A DNA stretch of 9,343 nucleotides from an uncultured Bryobacterales bacterium. Its GTDB lineage: Bacteria; Acidobacteriota; Terriglobia; Bryobacterales; Bryobacteraceae. The translations under genes were made by a program, and so were the position numbers. Shown here piece after piece: positions 7,001 to 9,343 of this stretch (the stretch's first letter is position 1; each line of letters begins with the position of its first letter). The stretch is taken from assembly GCA_937859895.1 (NCBI GenBank), contig CALMAV010000237.1, positions 1,389 to 10,731 of the forward strand, written 5' to 3'. The notes under the pieces were generated by a model that had not been told where the DNA came from, did not search any database, and was given only the letters and a program-made list of their open reading frames with translations.

Positions 7001-7312
7001 GGCGGAGACACGAACAGCGTCTACGCGGAGTCGCTCAAAGCCTGGTTTGGAGATCTGAATCGTATACTCGCCGATTGGCAAATCTGATATGGAGAAGCTC
7101 CCGGTGGAAGAAGAAACGGTCGAGTAGAGAAGTCCGGTAGCGCTGTTCGTCGCTTGAACAGCAGCATCGGCCATCACCGCGCCGGTGGTGTCTGTTACAG
7201 AGCCGGTGACTCCACCACGAAACGTCTGGCAATCAGCAACAGCCGTTAATCCGATACAAGCAAGAAGGACGAAGAATGCGCGAGCCACTATCCACCTCAG
7301 GAGACAAAGCAT
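4040..7312 (-). CDS. Oar-type TonB-dependent outer-membrane receptor with N-terminal regulatory-like domain
   Basis: The frame encodes up to 1,090 residues. In order it shows a signal peptide (hydrophobic 12-26, likely cut near AVA-DC), a carboxypeptidase-regulatory-like beta-sandwich (about 32-118, with 'GSVTDTTGAVMADAAV' and 'PIGEYTIQISKPGFE'), a plug domain (about 130-255, with LPLNGRDF at 151-158, 'NGARSNQVNWQIEGTDNND' and 'GGSINLVIKSGTN'), and a long beta-barrel rich in aromatic and Asn residues ending in VLF, the terminal Phe typical of outer-membrane barrels. Such proteins import large substrates through the outer membrane with TonB energy; the substrate here cannot be read from sequence. 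GTG at 7288 (residue 9) may be the true start: GAGG (7295-7298) sits 6 nt before it, while ATG 7312 has no ribosome binding site. A promoter lies at 7397-7425. The secreted amidase gene follows 13 nt downstream. Confidence 0.93.
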   Translation of the reverse strand: MLCLLRWIVARAFFVLLACIGLTAVADCQTFRGGVTGSVTDTTGAVMADAAVQATNSATGLLYSTVSSSTGSFSISDLPIGEYTIQISKPGFERLRVDAVRVSAGQVYNLPVKLDVAKQATTVEVSAASLAVETTNTTLTTDVPARTVQDLPLNGRDFTQMIALSPGFAGYAGGAGGSVNGARSNQVNWQIEGTDNNDQWWNVMAVNQGGVQSIAGTVMPLDAVEEFSLQTQPGPESGRNPGGSINLVIKSGTNQLHGSVYYYNRNEALAAQSPFVPADAPKNKMRNQQGGFSLGGPMVRDKTFFFLTYERQQFLIGNQALSTEPSAAYQASAIDLMNQYGVPVNPLSTRLLGTLWPANVLTGAASANNYFNPNAERGYSNNGLAKIDHSFNESNRLSFRAFVGQGTQTAPIGSRIQDYYQVAPLHVQNYSLIYNQTLSPRLTNQLLFGLSYFNQVFSDLNSSFNPVALGLNTGVNSPDLSGAPFISISGFDTIGLTPNSGRSDATGHINDTASFVSGKHQIRFGGEVRQARIDSFYSTGARGAFFFNGSQGPWSGLLNNPNYDPNIIALADFLSGDVYQSTIVRGNQERKVTMNSFDLFAQDTWQISPKLTLNYGARYDYQGPIHDGKNDLSVFNPAKGGLVTVGQQIGDLYRQYWKALSPRVGFAYQPSTNDGFVVRGGYGIYFDTPAIVPFLDNSSSLSTPSVANNGPLGVEGNPAGSQPVYTLQQNGYTLASGAPIFPSGNVSLAGNNVVNLFSVSRDFRPAYMMSYNLNIQKSLGRSAILQVGYVGSEGRHLLILRDINQAALGSGFVNTTDPNGFAYQQTTRPYFPKFPNFGVIDEIQSTGTSNYNGLQTSLRTASWHGLISQVNFTWSHSLDEITQYFGALPQDSNNLRGNYGSSDYDIRKTLTGYVIYDIPGLSRGPAWLTHGWQANANLTFHSGLPFNIYASSDTSGTGENTTRADLIGNPYAGVNRQLINHQPVQWINPNAFANPANGSFGNIGRNVIRAPAFADVDLSFFKNVPIRERLHGQLRIEMFNVFNRVNLAPPNGYISGGFGQSSDTIGDYSGSPGIGPGEPFNIQLAFKVLF
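7288..7298 (-). promoter_or_regulatory. Ribosome binding site and alternative GTG start of the receptor
   Basis: On the minus strand GAGG (7298-7295), within GAGGTGG, lies 6 nt upstream of an in-frame GTG (7288-7286). It favours this start over ATG 7312, which has no Shine-Dalgarno-like sequence. The shorter start still leaves a complete signal peptide beginning VARAFF. Confidence 0.5.
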
Positions 7313-7396
7313 TGGGATCGCGCGTAAATGTCTTCCGTAACGGGAGCAGAAGTCTACGGCGCGAGGGATGCCAATCGAACCCGGAGTGGTTAACGA

Positions 7397-7425
7397 GTTG
7401 TAACATCCTGAACTCTTAATGTCAA
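7397..7425 (-). promoter_or_regulatory. Predicted sigma70-like promoter of the receptor-amidase pair
   Basis: Read on the minus strand, a perfect -35 TTGACA (7420-7425) is followed by a 17-bp spacer and the -10-like TACAAC (7397-7402). The spacer ends in TGT, giving an extended -10 (TGn). Transcription would begin near 7390, leaving a leader of roughly 80-100 nt before the receptor start. The -10 matches consensus at 4 of 6 positions. This is a pattern call only. Confidence 0.55.
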
Positions 7426-7453
7426 TACTGTAGGTTGTTCGGGGGCGATTCTA

Positions 7454-8386
7454 ATGCCTCAACGAAGTGGTCTTGTTGAGATGTTGGTTAGATCAGGAGT
7501 TAAGTGCACTACGATGCAGCGTATGAGTTTCACGATTGCAGAAAATATGCAGAGTCGCCCTCTGGTAGTTGTGGGCGCAGGCACTCTCGGACGACGCATT
7601 GCCTTGGTGCAAGCGTCAACTGGAGAGGAGGTTCGGCTGGTTGATCGATCGAAACAGGCTCTGCAAGAGGCTAAAGCTTTCATTGAGTCGACGTTGCCGG
7701 GTATTGTGGCTACAAGGGGCGGTCAAGTTGGAGAAGTGTTGTACACCGACGATCTGCCCTCGGCCTTGCAAAGCGCATGGCTGGTTACCGAAGCGCTGCC
7801 TGAGAAACTCGATCTTAAGCAAGAGCTGTTTGCTGAGTTGGATCGGCTAGCGCCTGCCGATGCAATACTGGCCAGCAATTCCTCTTCATATCCGAGCAGT
7901 GAGCTTGTCGGACGTGTCTCGCGGCGGGAACGGGTCGTGAACACGCATTACTACATGCCTCCTGAAGTAAATGCATTGGAGATCATGTCTTGCGGATACA
8001 CCGATCCTGCGGTCATCGAATTGTTGCTCCAACGCCTGCCTGCTTATGGTCTGGTTCCGTTCCACGTACAGCGGGAGAGCGTGGGCTTTATCTACAACCG
8101 GATCTGGGCCGCAATCAAGCGAGAAGCGTTGGCCGTTGTCGCAGAGGGCGTGTCTTCGCCTCAAGAAGTAGATCGGATTTTCTCGGCTGTGCTGCGTGCG
8201 CCAGTCGGGCCGTTTCAGCTGATGGATCGCGTTGGGCTCGACGTGGTCCTGGATATAGAGAATCACTATGCGGCCATTCAGCCTGGCTTGCCCGTGAGCC
8301 CGCGCCATCTGCTTGACGAGTATGTGAGGAACAACTGGCTGGGCGTCAAAACTGGTAAAGGATTTTACAATTACGAGAAGTCTTGA
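7454..8386 (+). CDS. 3-hydroxyacyl-CoA dehydrogenase-family NAD-dependent oxidoreductase
   Basis: The 310-residue frame has the two-domain layout of the L-3-hydroxyacyl-CoA dehydrogenase superfamily, which oxidises a 3-hydroxy group with NAD. The Rossmann part carries VVVGAGTLG (38-46, GxGxxG) and an Asp after the second strand (D64), favouring NAD over NADP. 'EALPEKLDLK' (113-122), SNSSS (141-145), the catalytic-type His in NTHYYMPPE (H165) and a partner Glu E176 follow. The helical C-terminal domain contains 'GFIYNRIWAAIKREAL' and ends with the typical 'GVKTGKGFYNYE'. It is about the size of single-domain enzymes such as 3-hydroxybutyryl-CoA dehydrogenase, but the substrate could differ: related hydroxy-acid dehydrogenases share this fold. 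The first 20-31 residues look unlike the family, so ATG 7514, 7523 or 7547 is the likelier start. An AGGAG lies at 7495-7499, rather far from 7514. A YcaQ-like gene follows after 3 nt. Confidence 0.88.
   Translation: MPQRSGLVEMLVRSGVKCTTMQRMSFTIAENMQSRPLVVVGAGTLGRRIALVQASTGEEVRLVDRSKQALQEAKAFIESTLPGIVATRGGQVGEVLYTDDLPSALQSAWLVTEALPEKLDLKQELFAELDRLAPADAILASNSSSYPSSELVGRVSRRERVVNTHYYMPPEVNALEIMSCGYTDPAVIELLLQRLPAYGLVPFHVQRESVGFIYNRIWAAIKREALAVVAEGVSSPQEVDRIFSAVLRAPVGPFQLMDRVGLDVVLDIENHYAAIQPGLPVSPRHLLDEYVRNNWLGVKTGKGFYNYEKS
7458..7480 (+). other. Hairpin in the upstream part of the dehydrogenase frame
   Basis: CTCAAC-g-AAG (7458-7467) can pair with CTT-GTTGAG (7472-7480) around loop TGGT, a 9-bp stem with one bulged G. 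If the gene really starts at 7514 or later, this would lie in the untranslated leader or promoter zone, 14 nt before AGGAG. It could be an operator-like dyad, a leader structure, or chance. Confidence 0.3.
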
Positions 8387-8389
8387 GGC

Positions 8390-9343
8390 ATGTCGGAGTT
8401 AACGCTGAAGCAGTTACGGGAACATGCGATCACGTCGACCTTCTTTCCTCCCACGACGCTTCAACGGGCAGTGGAGAGGCTTGGGTTTGTTCAAGCAGAT
8501 CCCATTCGTTCACCTGCCCGGGCTCAGGACTTAATCTTGCGGCACCGTGTGACAGGTTATCGGGCCGGAGAGATTGAGGCGCGTTATCCCGCGCTCAAGC
8601 TGGAAGAGGACTTTCTGTATGCATACGGCTACATGCCACGATCGACTTGGGGACTGCTGCATCCAAGGCTCGAGGCGGAGTTAACTGCGGTTGAAGAGCG
8701 TGTTCTAGAGATCGTGTCCAAGCATAAGCAGGTGCATCCACGTGAACTGGAGGCCTATCTCGGCCGGGAGCGTGAGATCAATGCCTGGGGCGGTTACTCG
8801 AAGACTACGACTCGTATTTTGGAGAGACTTCACTACCGTGGGCTGCTGAGAGTCGCGAGGCGAGAAAGCGGAATTCGGCTGTACGAAACGACACGGCGGC
8901 AGCAACATGAGGCTCTTGACGGAGGCGAGCGGCTGCGGAAGCTGGTGTTACTTATTGCCGGTATTCTTGCGCCTCTATCGGATGGAAGTCTTCGCGCTAC
9001 GCTGCGGCATTTGGGCCATGCTGCACCGGGTTTGGAAGGCAGAATGTCAGCCGTAACCACGCTCATTGGAACTGGAGATTTGGATGCGGCTATTGTTGAC
9101 GGAGTTCGTTATGTCTGGCCAGCGAGACGAGTGATCCGAAGAAAAGCTCCGGATACGGTACGCTTCCTTGCTCCCTTCGATCCGTTGGTGTGGGATCGAC
9201 AAAGATTTGAGCACCTCTGGGGATGGGCCTATCGATTCGAAGCGTACACTCCGCCTGCGAAGAGAAAGCTTGGCTACTACGCGATGCCTTTGTTGTGGCG
9301 GGACGATGTGATTGGGTGGGTGAACATTGCGAATGTCAGAGGG
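8390..9343 (+). CDS. YcaQ/AlkZ-like winged-helix DNA glycosylase, C-terminus cut by window edge
   Basis: The frame is open from ATG 8390 to the right edge (318 residues, no stop). It matches the winged-helix family of E. coli YcaQ (AlkX) and Streptomyces AlkZ, DNA glycosylases that remove bulky alkylated bases and unhook interstrand crosslinks. The signature seen is Q35-A36-D37 in 'GFVQADPIR', the Q-hydrophobic-D motif of the YcaQ-type branch, followed by 'RAQDLILRHR'. Further family features are 'LYAYGYMPRS', winged-helix segments (about 105-170, with 'WGGYSKTTTRILERLHYRG'), 'FLAPFDPLVWDR' and the near-C-terminal YRFEAYTP (281-288) with KRKLGYY (291-297). Roughly the last 40-60 residues are probably missing, judged from the about 400-residue relatives. 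The start lies 3 nt after the dehydrogenase stop, with GAGAAG (8375-8380) 9 nt upstream, so translation is likely coupled. No fatty-acid link to its neighbour is known to me. Family is sure; repair activity is inferred. Confidence 0.9.
   Translation, partial: MSELTLKQLREHAITSTFFPPTTLQRAVERLGFVQADPIRSPARAQDLILRHRVTGYRAGEIEARYPALKLEEDFLYAYGYMPRSTWGLLHPRLEAELTAVEERVLEIVSKHKQVHPRELEAYLGREREINAWGGYSKTTTRILERLHYRGLLRVARRESGIRLYETTRRQQHEALDGGERLRKLVLLIAGILAPLSDGSLRATLRHLGHAAPGLEGRMSAVTTLIGTGDLDAAIVDGVRYVWPARRVIRRKAPDTVRFLAPFDPLVWDRQRFEHLWGWAYRFEAYTPPAKRKLGYYAMPLLWRDDVIGWVNIANVRG

Overview
The window looks like ordinary chromosomal DNA from an acidobacterium (Terriglobia-like). The main pointers are a roughly 1,090-residue Oar-type TonB-dependent receptor with an N-terminal carboxypeptidase-regulatory-like domain, a kind of protein hugely expanded in that group, and a ThyX-like protein whose sequence style I recall from acidobacteria. 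The lineage call is inference from protein style only. I see no mobile element, CRISPR array, phage gene or defence system.

Layout. Positions 1-801 (minus) hold the N-terminal part of a flavin-dependent thymidylate synthase-family protein that runs off the left edge. After a gap of about 290 bp come dut (dUTPase, plus, 1095-1526) and a hypothetical exported protein with an STN-like region (plus, 1540-2247). A dCTP deaminase (minus, 2289-2864) converges on them. A tRNA-Ala(CGC) gene follows (plus, 2932-3007). Next is a minus-strand pair transcribed from about 7390 down to 3022: the Oar-type receptor, then a secreted acetamidase/formamidase-family protein 13 nt downstream. On the right, a plus-strand pair holds a 3-hydroxyacyl-CoA dehydrogenase-family protein (7454-8386) and, 3 nt later, a winged-helix protein of the YcaQ/AlkZ DNA glycosylase family that runs off the right edge.

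How the genes fit together. The left 2.9 kb groups three steps of dTMP supply: Dcd makes dUTP (or dUMP) from dCTP, Dut turns dUTP into dUMP, and ThyX-family enzymes methylate dUMP to dTMP. The genes lie on both strands, so this is a functional neighbourhood and not one operon. The receptor/amidase pair looks like an outer-membrane uptake protein linked to an exported amide hydrolase. A good sigma70-like promoter (TTGACA, 17 bp, extended -10 TACAAC) lies upstream of the receptor.

The points most worth a second look are the loss of the RHR signature in the visible ThyX domain, the TAG motif in Dcd that suggests a dUMP-forming enzyme beside a separate Dut, the unassigned STN-like exported protein, and the receptor-amidase pairing. 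The window does not show a convincing new system.
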